A stretch of 35,325 nt of DNA from an uncultured Prevotellaceae bacterium (GTDB taxonomy: Bacteria > Bacteroidota > Bacteroidia > Bacteroidales > Bacteroidaceae): assembly GCA_937877625.1 (NCBI GenBank), contig CALFJG010000064.1, positions 1 through 35,325 on the forward strand, in the 5' to 3' direction. Shown here piece after piece: positions 1-6,481 of the stretch (positions are counted from its first letter, which is position 1; every line of letters starts with the position of its first letter). Position numbers and translations under genes: made by a program. The notes below the pieces were generated by a model. That model worked only from the letters and a program-made list of their open reading frames with translations. It was not told the origin of the DNA and did no database searches.

Positions 1-34
1 GATGGCACGAAGCAATTGGGTATGGTTCATAATG

Positions 35-42
35 CAAAGATA
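35..42 (-). promoter_or_regulatory. possible -7 box of a minus-strand promoter
   Basis: The plus strand reads CAAAGATA, which is TATCTTTG on the minus strand, a perfect Bacteroidetes -7 element (TAnnTTTG). No convincing TTTG lies 19-21 bp upstream, and any gene it drives would be off the left edge. It is a weak call. Confidence 0.25.
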
Positions 43-93
43 CAACTTTATTCTTGATTAGCTCAGGCTTTATCAACTGGGGAAATCCGCTGA

Positions 94-267
94 GCCGGAT
101 TCGACCCTGCAGAGTTCCTCGTCAGGCAGATACTGACCAACGAGCAGCGCAACGACATCAACATGCTCGTCGATTACCTGTGGGCAGACGAGGAACGCCA
201 TTTTGAGGAGAGTGAGGACAAGGATAACCACATCTTCAACGTATTGAAGAGGCTCAAAGGACTATAA
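94..267 (+). pseudogene. C-terminal remnant of an unidentified protein
   Basis: After an in-frame stop at 91-93, the frame stays open for 57 codons to TAA at 265-267. The peptide begins AGFDPAEFLVRQILTNEQ and ends NHIFNVLKRLKGL; it is acidic, probably helical, and looks like the tail of a soluble protein. I see no start codon with an upstream signal, and the first half appears to be lost. It lies 12 bp before the DpnD-like gene. Small conserved hypothetical proteins of this kind are usual companions of methyltransferases on Bacteroidales conjugative elements, so this is probably part of the same decayed island. I do not recognise its function. Confidence 0.4.
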
Positions 268-279
268 ATATACATTGCG

Positions 280-444
280 ATGAAATACAAGATAGAAATA
301 AGTGAAATAAACAGTATGGTTAAAACCGTAGAAGCCGAATCTGAAGCTGAGGCTATGGCCCAAATTAAGGCTGCTTACGAAAATGGTGAAATAGAAACTC
401 CCGATACCTGTGTCTATGTTGATGTAAAATTCAGTTTCGTTTAG
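280..444 (+). CDS. DpnD/PcfM-like small protein
   Basis: This 54-residue protein starts MKYKIEISEINSMVKTVEAE and ends YVDVKFSFV. The pattern is a short beta strand (KYKIEISE), a strand VKTVEAES, a helix EAEAMAQIKAAYENGEI, and a final strand with VYVDVKFSF. It matches my memory of the DpnD/PcfM family: small proteins found in the DpnI restriction cassette and on conjugative plasmids. The biochemical function of the family is not established. The gene is intact, starts at an ordinary ATG and ends in TAG. The reading frame continues directly from that stop into a methyltransferase fragment, so the two were joined by a deletion or rearrangement. Family assignment is from sequence pattern only. 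Confidence 0.6.
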   Translation: MKYKIEISEINSMVKTVEAESEAEAMAQIKAAYENGEIETPDTCVYVDVKFSFV

Positions 445-1059
445 GAGGACGGCTCCATCTGGATAAGCGGCACCTATCACAACATCTTCTCCGTCGCCAA
501 CAGCCTCACAGAACTTGGCTTCAAGATTCTGAATGTCGTGACGTGGGCTAAGACCAATCCGCCGCCAAACATCAGCTGCCGCTACTTCACTTATTCGACC
601 GAGTTCATCATCTGGGCACGCAAGAGTGCCAAACGCCCCCATCATTTCAACTACGCGCTGATGAAGCACTTGAATGACGACAAGCAGATGACCGACGTGT
701 GGCGACTGCCAGCCATTGCCCCATGGGAAAAGTCCTGCGGCAAGCACCCTACGCAGAAGCCTCTCGCCCTGCTCACCCGCATCATCCTTGCCTCGACCGA
801 CAAGAACGCCTGGGTGCTCGACCCCTTCGCCGGTTCCTCGACCACAGGCATCGCCGCCAACCTCACAGGCCGTCGCTACCTCGGCATCGAGCGTGAGCAG
901 GAATTCGCCGACATCAGCCGCAAGCGTCGCGAGGAAATAGACAACTTCAAAGTCTATGGCGACTACCGCTCCAAGATAAAGGACATTGCTCGCAGTGAAA
1001 TCTACGAACCAAATTGTTTCGCTTGTGAAGAAGAAGCATTCGAAGGTTTGCCATTTTAG
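445..1059 (+). pseudogene. DNA methyltransferase (N4/N6 type), 5'-truncated
   Basis: The frame encodes the C-terminal part of a beta-class DNA methyltransferase (N6_N4_Mtase family). It begins abruptly with EDGSIWISGTYHNIF, directly after the stop codon of the preceding small gene. The target-recognition and linker region (KTNPPPNISCRYFTYSTEF, HPTQKPLALLTRIILAS) and the SAM-binding motif DPFAGSSTTGIAAN are present. The catalytic D/N-PP-Y motif, which precedes this point in beta-class enzymes, is missing. A GTG at 538 could start a 173-residue peptide, but it would lack the active site, so the gene is almost certainly dead. The intact family methylates adenine or cytosine, commonly in restriction or orphan systems of mobile elements. 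The target sequence cannot be read from this fragment. Confidence 0.8.
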
Positions 1060-1135
1060 CAGATTGTTTGTCGTACTCTCCCTTATTCGCAATGCCCTGC
1101 AAGAGCATAAAAAACGTTGCAGCAGGCGGCTCGAT

Positions 1136-1267
1136 GCCGGAGCGCAGGCGGCTCGCGTGCAATGCCCTGCAAGGGCATAGAACAAACATAACGTTGCAGG
1201 AGGAGGAGCTGTAGGAGGAGTTTTGCCCTTGCGGGCAATGCAGGCGAGCTGCCTGCGCTCCGGCATT
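1136..1267. repeat. convergent-junction hairpin repeat, copy 1
   Basis: Two arms of about 44 nt form an imperfect inverted repeat. The left arm (1136-1179) contains GGAGCGCAGGCGGCTCGCG then GCAATGCCCTGCAAGGGCA. The right arm (1223-1267) contains TTGCCCTTGCGGGCAATGC then CTGCCTGCGCTCCGGCA. A partial extra copy of the left arm lies just before it (1091-1140). The element fills the gap between the truncated methyltransferase (plus) and the lipoprotein gene (minus), where transcription from both sides meets. Related hairpins are at 12494-12607, 23716-23767 and 28128-28179. A folded transcript could act as a bidirectional terminator or protect 3' ends, as REP elements do elsewhere; that role is inferred. 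Confidence 0.75.
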
Positions 1268-1284
1268 GAGCCGCGTGTGCTTCG

Positions 1285-2187
1285 TCAGCGGCTCGCGCTC
1301 ACACTACGCTGGAATTTAGCAGTACGGAAATTGCTGCCGTAGGAAAAGCCGGTGAGTGAAGCCCCCGCGGGCGATAGGTCGCGCACTTCAATAATCTGGT
1401 TGCCGTATTCGCCGAAAAGGATGCGGCAGTTGTTGTAGGCCTCCGACGGGTAGTTAGGGTCTATCTCAATCTTGCCATTGGTGTACGACCATTGATTAGC
1501 GTCCACTTTTTCCTCGCCTTCAAGAGTAAAGTGGCGCTCCTCCTCATAGTGAAGGGCGAGGACGTTGTCTGCGGTCTGGTATTCCACGTGCAGCGTACCG
1601 CTCGCCTCGCGGGCCTGCGCCTCGGCGGGTAGCGGCAGGGCGAACTCCTCGGCTGTCCAATAGCCTGTGCAGAGTATCGCAATGGCTTGTAGGCGTGTCA
1701 GCGCGGCGGTGCTGGCATCCACGGGGCGTGCCGTGGCCCACGTTGTACCGTCAAGGCTCAGCGACACCGTCTGTGCGGTGAGGCTGCGATAATAAACCCT
1801 GGTGCCTGCTTCGTTGAGGAAGTCAAGATAACCGTCCACGTAGTTATCAGCCTCGTTGGGAGAGAGCAAATTAGCGTCGGTGTCATATCCCTCTTGGCCG
1901 TTGTCGCCCACTTGTCGGAGCAGCAAAGAGCCATTGTCCGACGGGGCGAGCACACACTCGTGCCCGTCAATAGTAAAGGCCCAAACGTTTTGCAGATAAG
2001 CCCAAGCCTGACTTTGGGTCAAGGGCTCGGCGTGCTCGTCGTCGTCGCTGCAACCAACCAGCAACAGCGCGACAACCAAAAGAAAAGCATAACGAACTTT
2101 TGCGTTAAGCCTGAAGAGCAAAGCGAAACTTGTTTCAGATTTGCCTTGGCGAGCAATAGTCTGTTGAAGACGAACAAATTGCTTCAT
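1285..2187 (-). CDS. surface lipoprotein of unknown function
   Basis: This is a 300-residue lipoprotein. The hydrophobic stretch AFLLVVALLLVGC is a signal peptide ending in a lipobox, and the mature protein starts CSDDDE. An acidic SDDD run after the lipid-anchored Cys is the known Bacteroides surface-export signal, so display on the outer face of the outer membrane is likely. The remainder is rich in beta strands and aromatic residues (YGNQIIEVRDLSP, GFSYGSNF near the end) and matches no family I can name. The start is uncertain: the ATG at 2187 gives an unusually long 34-residue stretch before the hydrophobic core, almost all of it encoded by a copy of the dispersed 85-bp repeat (2091-2175). 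A TTG at 2121 would give a normal 24-residue signal peptide. It follows the LPS glycosyltransferase genes by 73 bp. Confidence 0.75.
   Translation of the reverse strand: MKQFVRLQQTIARQGKSETSFALLFRLNAKVRYAFLLVVALLLVGCSDDDEHAEPLTQSQAWAYLQNVWAFTIDGHECVLAPSDNGSLLLRQVGDNGQEGYDTDANLLSPNEADNYVDGYLDFLNEAGTRVYYRSLTAQTVSLSLDGTTWATARPVDASTAALTRLQAIAILCTGYWTAEEFALPLPAEAQAREASGTLHVEYQTADNVLALHYEEERHFTLEGEEKVDANQWSYTNGKIEIDPNYPSEAYNNCRILFGEYGNQIIEVRDLSPAGASLTGFSYGSNFRTAKFQRSVSASR
2091..2175 (-). repeat. dispersed 85-bp repeat, copy 1 (overlaps a gene start)
   Basis: On the minus strand this reads GTTCGTCTTCAACAGACTAT, TGCTCGCCAAGGCAAATC, TGAAACAAGTTTCGCTTTGC, CTTAACGCAAAAGTTCGTT. The same order of blocks is seen at 15933-16014, in tandem at 35012-35206, and in part at 12446-12487. 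Here it provides the first roughly 30 codons of the lipoprotein reading frame. Its ends are similar (AAAGTTCGT and GTTCGTCTTC), which lets tandem copies join. Confidence 0.7.
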
Positions 2188-2260
2188 AGGAGTGAAAAGT
2201 TAAGGATTGTTGTTTTCTACTATTTGAACTTGAGTATTCGGTGTGTTTCGCTATGGGCCT

Positions 2261-2995
2261 TTATTTACCCCTTATTCGGCACACGAGATAGGTGAGCCAC
2301 AGCCTCGGCAAGAGGCGCAGTTGTGTGGGGAGCGTGTCGAGCTCGCGCACCACGCGCATATTCTCCTTCAGCCCGTCGGAGCGTCGGGTGTTAGAAACGC
2401 CTTCGGTGTCGAACACCGCGACGGGGAACGATAGTTGCAGGAAGTGCTTTCCACTGAGAAAGAGTTGTTTCATCTGTTTGAGGTCTGCCGACATACGCAG
2501 CCGTGTGTCGAACGGAAATTGTCGCAGGCAGGTGGTTCTAACCAAGGCACTCTGGTGGCAGAAAAACATACGGTGTGCGTTGTGTGGGCGTTCGGCAACC
2601 TTGACGCGCCCGTTCTTCACCACGTCGCCATAGATGACATCGGCCTGCTCGGTGGCGGCTACGGCAAAGACGCGCTGCAGTACGCCACTATTGGCAAACA
2701 CATCACCGGCATTCATAAAACACACCCACTCGCCGCGAGCCATCCGCACGCCTTTGTTCATCGCATCAAAGATACCCCCGTCGGGCTCGCTGACATAGCG
2801 TGCGAGGCGGCTGGCTTGGGCGTGGAGCCACTGCGCCGTGCCGTCGTGCGACGCACCGTCCACGACGATGTATTCCACCTCCGGATAGGTCTGCGCCGCC
2901 ACGCTCTCTGCTGTTTTCTGCAACGCCGGGAGCGCATTGCGACACACGGTGACGACGCTCACGAGCGGCTTTTGCTGTTGGGCATTATTGGACAT
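2261..2995 (-). CDS. glycosyltransferase family 2
   Basis: This 244-residue enzyme has the GT-A fold of family 2 glycosyltransferases, which move a sugar from a nucleotide donor in the cytoplasm. The N-terminal strand VSVVTVCRN is followed by AQTYPEVEYIVVDGASHDGT, where DGASHDGT is the nucleotide-binding motif. Then come EPDGGIFDAMNKG and GEWVCFMNAGD, typical of the WcaA-like branch that works on LPS core, O-antigen or capsule. No membrane segment is visible. I chose the ATG at 2995 because the family starts a few residues before VSVVTV; it overlaps the stop of the upstream GT9 gene by 11 nt (ATGTCCAATAA), suggesting coupled translation. With the GT9 and kinase genes it forms a lipopolysaccharide core operon. 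The acceptor is unknown. Confidence 0.88.
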   Translation of the reverse strand: MSNNAQQQKPLVSVVTVCRNALPALQKTAESVAAQTYPEVEYIVVDGASHDGTAQWLHAQASRLARYVSEPDGGIFDAMNKGVRMARGEWVCFMNAGDVFANSGVLQRVFAVAATEQADVIYGDVVKNGRVKVAERPHNAHRMFFCHQSALVRTTCLRQFPFDTRLRMSADLKQMKQLFLSGKHFLQLSFPVAVFDTEGVSNTRRSDGLKENMRVVRELDTLPTQLRLLPRLWLTYLVCRIRGK

Positions 2996-4037
2996 CGGGG
3001 TAAAGATGTTTACGTGTAAAAGCTTCCAATCGCTGCCACACAATTTGTGGCGTGACCAGATTATACTGTTCCTCGTAGGTCATACGCGCATAGGCTTCGG
3101 GGTCGGCAAAGTCGTGTGGGTCGATGGCCTCGGCAGGGACTTCGTTTTGAGGTATCCACGTGGTTCTACAATTGCTCGGCGCACACACCACGAGCGAGGG
3201 CACACCGACGGCTTGGGCTATGTGGCGCGCACCGTCCTCGTTGCCGAAGAAGAGGTTGACATTGCTACACATCGCCACCAACTCGCGCGGCGTGGTGGCA
3301 CGGACGTTAAGAAATGCTTGGCGGGGGCTGTTGCCCGCGGTGTAGAGACTCTTGAGTTGTTGCTCCTCTACTCCTGGCGCGTAGTTGAAGATGATTTGCA
3401 CATCGGGAAAGGCATCGACGAAGCGCTTGCCCACATCCAGAAATCCGTTTTTGTTCCACATTTTGCTCGCCACCCTTGTCACCACACTAAAGAGGGCTAC
3501 CGGGTGTCGGAAGTCAATGCCCTGCTGCTCCATATAGTTACGAAACGCGCTACGCTCCTCCTCGGTGATATGGAGTGAAAAACGGCTCACGCGGTGCAGC
3601 GGTCGTAACACGGCGAGAGGCTCTGCCAGCCGCACATTGTGGGCTATCATACTGCCAGCACCGCAGCGTGGCATACGGTAGTTGAACACGAAGCGGTTGT
3701 ACGACTTCCCCACCCCGATACGAAAGCGTGTGGCCGGCGAGAAGAGCGCGAAGAGCATACTATTCACCGTGCTGCGCATATCAATAATAGCATCATAGCG
3801 TACGTGGTGAACGATACGCCACACCTTGCGTAGGTAGGTTATCGGCGCATGGCGCTCGGCATCGGTGAAAGTGACGATGCGGTCGATTGCCGGATGGCCT
3901 TCAAAGAGCGGTGCAAACTTCTGGAGAAGCACAAAATGAATTTCGGCATCGGGAAAGGTAGCCCGCAAAGTATTAAGCAACGTTGTAGCCAGTATTGCAT
4001 CGCCCATCTGGCGAAAGCGGATAACAAGGATACGCAT
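2985..4037 (-). CDS. glycosyltransferase family 9 (heptosyltransferase-like)
   Basis: This 350-residue protein begins MRILVIRFRQMGDAILATTL, the canonical N-terminus of family 9 enzymes, which add heptose or related sugars to the inner core of lipopolysaccharide at the inner membrane's cytoplasmic face. Later motifs include IDMRSTVNSMLFALFSPATR, FSVVTRVASKMWNK (acceptor/donor cleft), a C-terminal Rossmann region LFFGNEDGARHIAQAVGVPS, and LVVCAPSNCRTTWIP. The conserved GxxH of that last domain reads GARH. The ATG at 4037 fits the family; upstream in-frame codons lead back to a GTG at 4076 and are unlikely to be used. The stop overlaps the GT2 start by 11 nt, and the kinase gene ends 38 bp upstream. 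Sugar specificity cannot be read from sequence alone. Confidence 0.88.
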   Translation of the reverse strand: MRILVIRFRQMGDAILATTLLNTLRATFPDAEIHFVLLQKFAPLFEGHPAIDRIVTFTDAERHAPITYLRKVWRIVHHVRYDAIIDMRSTVNSMLFALFSPATRFRIGVGKSYNRFVFNYRMPRCGAGSMIAHNVRLAEPLAVLRPLHRVSRFSLHITEEERSAFRNYMEQQGIDFRHPVALFSVVTRVASKMWNKNGFLDVGKRFVDAFPDVQIIFNYAPGVEEQQLKSLYTAGNSPRQAFLNVRATTPRELVAMCSNVNLFFGNEDGARHIAQAVGVPSLVVCAPSNCRTTWIPQNEVPAEAIDPHDFADPEAYARMTYEEQYNLVTPQIVWQRLEAFTRKHLYPDVQ

Positions 4038-4075
4038 ACAAGGTTTGAAAAAGGAAAAAGAGTAATGGTGCGGCA

Positions 4076-4861
4076 CTAAGCATTAGCGTGTTTTCTTCGC
4101 TGCTCACGCCACCAGCGCAAGTGTTTCACAGGATGTACAAGCATCTTACGGCAGGCATAGGCAGCGTTGCTCCGCCGTTTGGCACGCCACACCTCGTCCA
4201 CCTCGCGGCGACTCCAGCCACGTGCCTCGGCATAAGCGGCAACGACACGGCGAAACACCTCATCGGCCTCCCAAAAAAGCGTGCAGAGATTGCGAATACA
4301 AACACGGCGCGGCACGGGCCGTGGAGCGTAGAAACACATACGGTTTATGTCGATGAGTTCAAAGGCGAAATCCCCGCTTGGCGTTGTCGTGAAGAGCACA
4401 TTCGTGGGGTTCAAATCGCAGTGTAGCACGCCGCGCTCGTGCAGGGCGGCCACAAATCGGCCATAGGGATTTATCATCGCCGCGTTGGGGGGCGAGCAGC
4501 CCACCATTTCGTGCTTCACCGCCACGCCGTCGGTAGGCAGTGCTACATAGAAATAGTAGCGTCCGTCGCGTAGCCACGCCACCGGCTGCGGTGTGAGGAA
4601 ACCGAGCGAGAGGAGTTGCAGTGCATTGTCGTAGGCACGCTGCGCCTTGCTACGCCGCAGGAAACGATATACCACGGCACGCCACAGCGAGAGACGCTTG
4701 AAACGCTTGGCCACCACCTCACGACCGCCACATTCCAAGCGCCGCACCGCGTTGCGCTTGTTGTAGAGCAACGTCCCGCTACTGTCGAAATCCGACGGCA
4801 GACGAAGCAATGCCGCACGAAGCGGCTCAAAATCGGAATGGACGGTAAGAGAGATAGACAT
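4076..4861 (-). CDS. lipopolysaccharide kinase-like protein (Kdo/WaaP family)
   Basis: This 261-residue protein has the layout of the small eukaryotic-type kinases that phosphorylate LPS core sugars (Kdo kinase KdkA, heptose kinase WaaP). A probable ATP-binding lysine is in REVVAKRFK (about K52). The catalytic loop is LHERGVLHCDLNPTNVLF (HCDLNPTN at about 147-154), and the metal-binding Asp is in ELIDINRM (about D171). The C-terminus is strongly basic (WWREQRRKHANA), suitable for contact with anionic membrane lipids. The ATG at 4861 gives the usual length; the open frame upstream is rich in hydrophobic residues but overlaps the hairpin repeat at 4874-4916 and is probably not translated. It is the first gene of the LPS core cluster. 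Whether the substrate is Kdo or heptose is not determined. Confidence 0.8.
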   Translation of the reverse strand: MSISLTVHSDFEPLRAALLRLPSDFDSSGTLLYNKRNAVRRLECGGREVVAKRFKRLSLWRAVVYRFLRRSKAQRAYDNALQLLSLGFLTPQPVAWLRDGRYYFYVALPTDGVAVKHEMVGCSPPNAAMINPYGRFVAALHERGVLHCDLNPTNVLFTTTPSGDFAFELIDINRMCFYAPRPVPRRVCIRNLCTLFWEADEVFRRVVAAYAEARGWSRREVDEVWRAKRRSNAAYACRKMLVHPVKHLRWWREQRRKHANA

Positions 4862-4873
4862 AACAGCAAACCG

Positions 4874-4916
4874 TAAGGTGGGTTCTATGATTTCCACGGT
4901 TAAAGAACCCACCTTA
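4874..4916 (-). repeat. short form of the GGTGGGTTCT inverted-repeat element
   Basis: TAAGGTGGGTTCT (4874-4886) and AGAACCCACCTTA (4904-4916) are perfect 13-bp inverted repeats with a 17-nt loop. Read toward the kinase gene, the loop and right arm (TTAACCGTGGAAATCATAGAACCCACC) match the last part of the 194-bp element at 5552-5745. This looks like an internally deleted derivative. It ends 12 nt before the kinase start, so it would be in the mRNA leader. Confidence 0.75.
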
Positions 4917-5037
4917 ACAAGACGTGGAACTATGAGCAAAAATAATGTTTCTGCCACAAAACGGCCACAGAGCAGGCAAAATAATGACACGCCGGCACGA
5001 ATAATTCGCCCCAAAACACACTTTGGCACAATGTTTC

Positions 5038-5069
5038 TTGGCTAATTCAGAATTTTATACATACCTTTG
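5038..5069 (+). promoter_or_regulatory. promoter of rpmH
   Basis: TTG (5038-5040), 21 bp, then TACCTTTG (5062-5069) fits the Bacteroidetes -33/-7 consensus. The start codon is 90 bp downstream. Confidence 0.7.
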
Positions 5070-5159
5070 CAGCCGCAAAAAGAAGCAGGAACCTCCCGAA
5101 GCCTGCCGAGATTTGCCCATACCGCCCGATAATTAGAAGAATAAAACAAAGATACAGCA

Positions 5160-5321
5160 ATGAAAAGGACTTACCAGCCGCACAATCGCAAAAGAAAGAA
5201 CAAGCACGGTTTTCGTGAACGTATGACCACCGCTAATGGCCGCCGCGTTTTGGCTGCCCGCCGTGCGAAAGGGCGCAAGAAACTCACCGTCTCCGATGAG
5301 TACAACGGACGTAAGCGCTAA
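5160..5321 (+). CDS. rpmH: 50S ribosomal protein L34
   Basis: The 53-residue product starts MKRTYQPHNRKRKNKHGFR, followed by ERMTTANGRRVLAARRAKGR and the C-terminus KLTVSDEYNGRKR. This is a full match to bacterial L34, a small, very basic protein of the large ribosomal subunit that packs against 23S rRNA. The length is normal for Bacteroidetes, with the usual short extension after the conserved core. It is a single-gene unit with its own promoter and a terminator-like hairpin at 5469-5521. It is not next to dnaA or rnpA, as it is in many other phyla. Confidence 0.97.
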   Translation: MKRTYQPHNRKRKNKHGFRERMTTANGRRVLAARRAKGRKKLTVSDEYNGRKR

Positions 5322-5468
5322 GTAGCCCACGCTGCCAAGCCTCATTCCTTCCAAAAAGCCTGCGCGAAGAAAAACCGGCAGGCAACACACACAAGAACCT
5401 ATTGAAGCACCTCGGACAGAGGCTCACAACGGACACGACTATTGGAAACGGGGCTGAACGCGCTACTA

Positions 5469-5521
5469 AAAACGAGAGAAAAGCCAACTTTGCAACCGCA
5501 AACAGACTTTTCTCTCGTTTT
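5469..5521. terminator. 15-bp perfect hairpin after rpmH
   Basis: AAAACGAGAGAAAAG (5469-5483) pairs perfectly with CTTTTCTCTCGTTTT (5507-5521), with a 23-nt loop, and is followed by CTTTG. The stem is AT-rich at its base and ends in T residues, as in an intrinsic terminator, though the loop is long. The preceding 147 bp (5322-5468) hold no gene that I can support. Confidence 0.55.
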
Positions 5522-5526
5522 CTTTG

Positions 5527-5534
5527 TATTTTTG
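5527..5534 (+). promoter_or_regulatory. -7 box upstream of the PASTA gene
   Basis: TATTTTTG matches TAnnTTTG. The upstream -33 region is only a T-rich run at 5508-5511, a little close. A transcript from here would carry the entire 194-bp inverted-repeat element in its leader. Confidence 0.4.
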
Positions 5535-5551
5535 CCAAACTAATCTCTATC

Positions 5552-5745
5552 AGGTGGGTTCTATTAATTCGCTTTGTCAGACTTCTGAGCTATTTTCGCT
5601 TTCAGTCTGTCAGTTGAAGAGTGAGTGTAGCGGGCTACACGACCGATGAAACTTACAGCATAAAGCAAAACGAGCCATAAAGATGACAAAAGCTTAAACC
5701 CCCATCGGTGTCAAACTGAACCGTGGAAACGAATAGAACCCACCT
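5552..5745 (+). repeat. 194-bp element with 14-bp terminal inverted repeats
   Basis: AGGTGGGTTCTATT (5552-5565) and AATAGAACCCACCT (5732-5745) are perfect inverted repeats bounding 166 bp of non-coding DNA. Inside is a small hairpin, GTGTAGC-GG-GCTACAC. A 43-bp relative is at 4874-4916. Size, inverted ends and an internally deleted copy suggest a MITE-like element. Its position, 19 nt before a start codon and in the same orientation to the gene as the short copy, also allows a cis-acting leader RNA. No target-site duplication is clear. Confidence 0.65.
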
Positions 5746-5764
5746 TCACAAGCAAACAGATACT

Positions 5765-6472
5765 ATGCGCCTTTCAAAATATCTTGAGAAAATCCCCGGC
5801 TTCTTTGTTGGAGCTAATTGTTTAGGTATGTTGCTGTTGGCCGCCGTGCTTGTGGCCAGCGGCTACTACGCCCTGCAATACTATACCCACCACGGCGAGA
5901 GTGTAGAGGTGCCCGATGTGCGCGACAAAAACACACAAGAAGCCATCCGCATCCTCAAAGACGCTGGGCTGGCGGTGGAGGTTAGCGACACAGACTACGT
6001 AGCGACGAAACGCCCGGACATCATTCTGGAACAATCGCTCGCGGCAGGAATGACAGTAAAGCCCGGGCGGGTGGTACACCTCACCATAAATGCCGCCCAT
6101 CCCCTACCCCACGCGCTGCCCGACATAGCCGACAACTCCTCTATGCGTCAGGCTCAAGCCCTGCTGACATCAATGGGTTTCGACAGCGTACGCGTGGAAT
6201 GGCGCAACGGCGACAAGGAATGGGTGTATGCCGTGAAAGTGGGCGGGAAAGAAGTTACCGCCGGCACACGTATCAACACCGACCAGATTATTGTGCTTGT
6301 CGTGGGCAACGGAAAACTCAACGAAACATTCAACGGCGAGGAAGCCACCGGCGAGATAGCAGAATACGTCACCGACACCATATTAGAGAGTGAGCTCGGC
6401 ACGCTTGGCCCCAACGACATCGTGCTCGACAACCCCGAGATACTGGTAGAAGAACCCCTTGAGGAAAAATAG
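5765..6472 (+). CDS. PASTA-domain membrane protein
   Basis: This 235-residue protein has a short cytoplasmic N-terminus (MRLSKYLEKIPGFF), one membrane segment (about 17-38, LGMLLLAAVLVASGYYAL) and an external part with two PASTA domains. The first begins VEVPDVRDKNTQEAIRILKD and ends VVHLTINA (about 45-110). The second begins LPDIADNSSMRQAQALL and ends IIVLVVGNGK (about 115-190). PASTA domains bind peptidoglycan stem peptides or beta-lactams; here there is no kinase or transpeptidase domain. An acidic tail (GEIAEYVTDTILESELG to EEPLEEK) follows. I chose the ATG at 5765; the earlier GTG at 5723 lies in the repeat. It is followed after 9 bp by the pseudouridine synthase and then Ddl, an arrangement common in Bacteroidales. 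Confidence 0.88.
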   Translation: MRLSKYLEKIPGFFVGANCLGMLLLAAVLVASGYYALQYYTHHGESVEVPDVRDKNTQEAIRILKDAGLAVEVSDTDYVATKRPDIILEQSLAAGMTVKPGRVVHLTINAAHPLPHALPDIADNSSMRQAQALLTSMGFDSVRVEWRNGDKEWVYAVKVGGKEVTAGTRINTDQIIVLVVGNGKLNETFNGEEATGEIAEYVTDTILESELGTLGPNDIVLDNPEILVEEPLEEK

Positions 6473-6481
6473 CCACGCGCG

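Noticed and set aside
262..1266. Long minus-strand ORF (334 codons) opposite the methyltransferase
   Set aside because: It is the antisense of a GC-rich coding frame and repeat, with no recognisable domain, while the plus strand shows clear methyltransferase motifs.
4862..5029. 56-residue hydrophobic N-terminal extension of the LPS kinase
   Set aside because: It crosses the 43-bp inverted-repeat element, and cytoplasmic kinases of this family start at about MSISLTV.
5723..5764. Upstream GTG start of the PASTA protein
   Set aside because: The added 14 codons come from the inverted-repeat element and precede the natural MRLSKYLEK start of the membrane protein.
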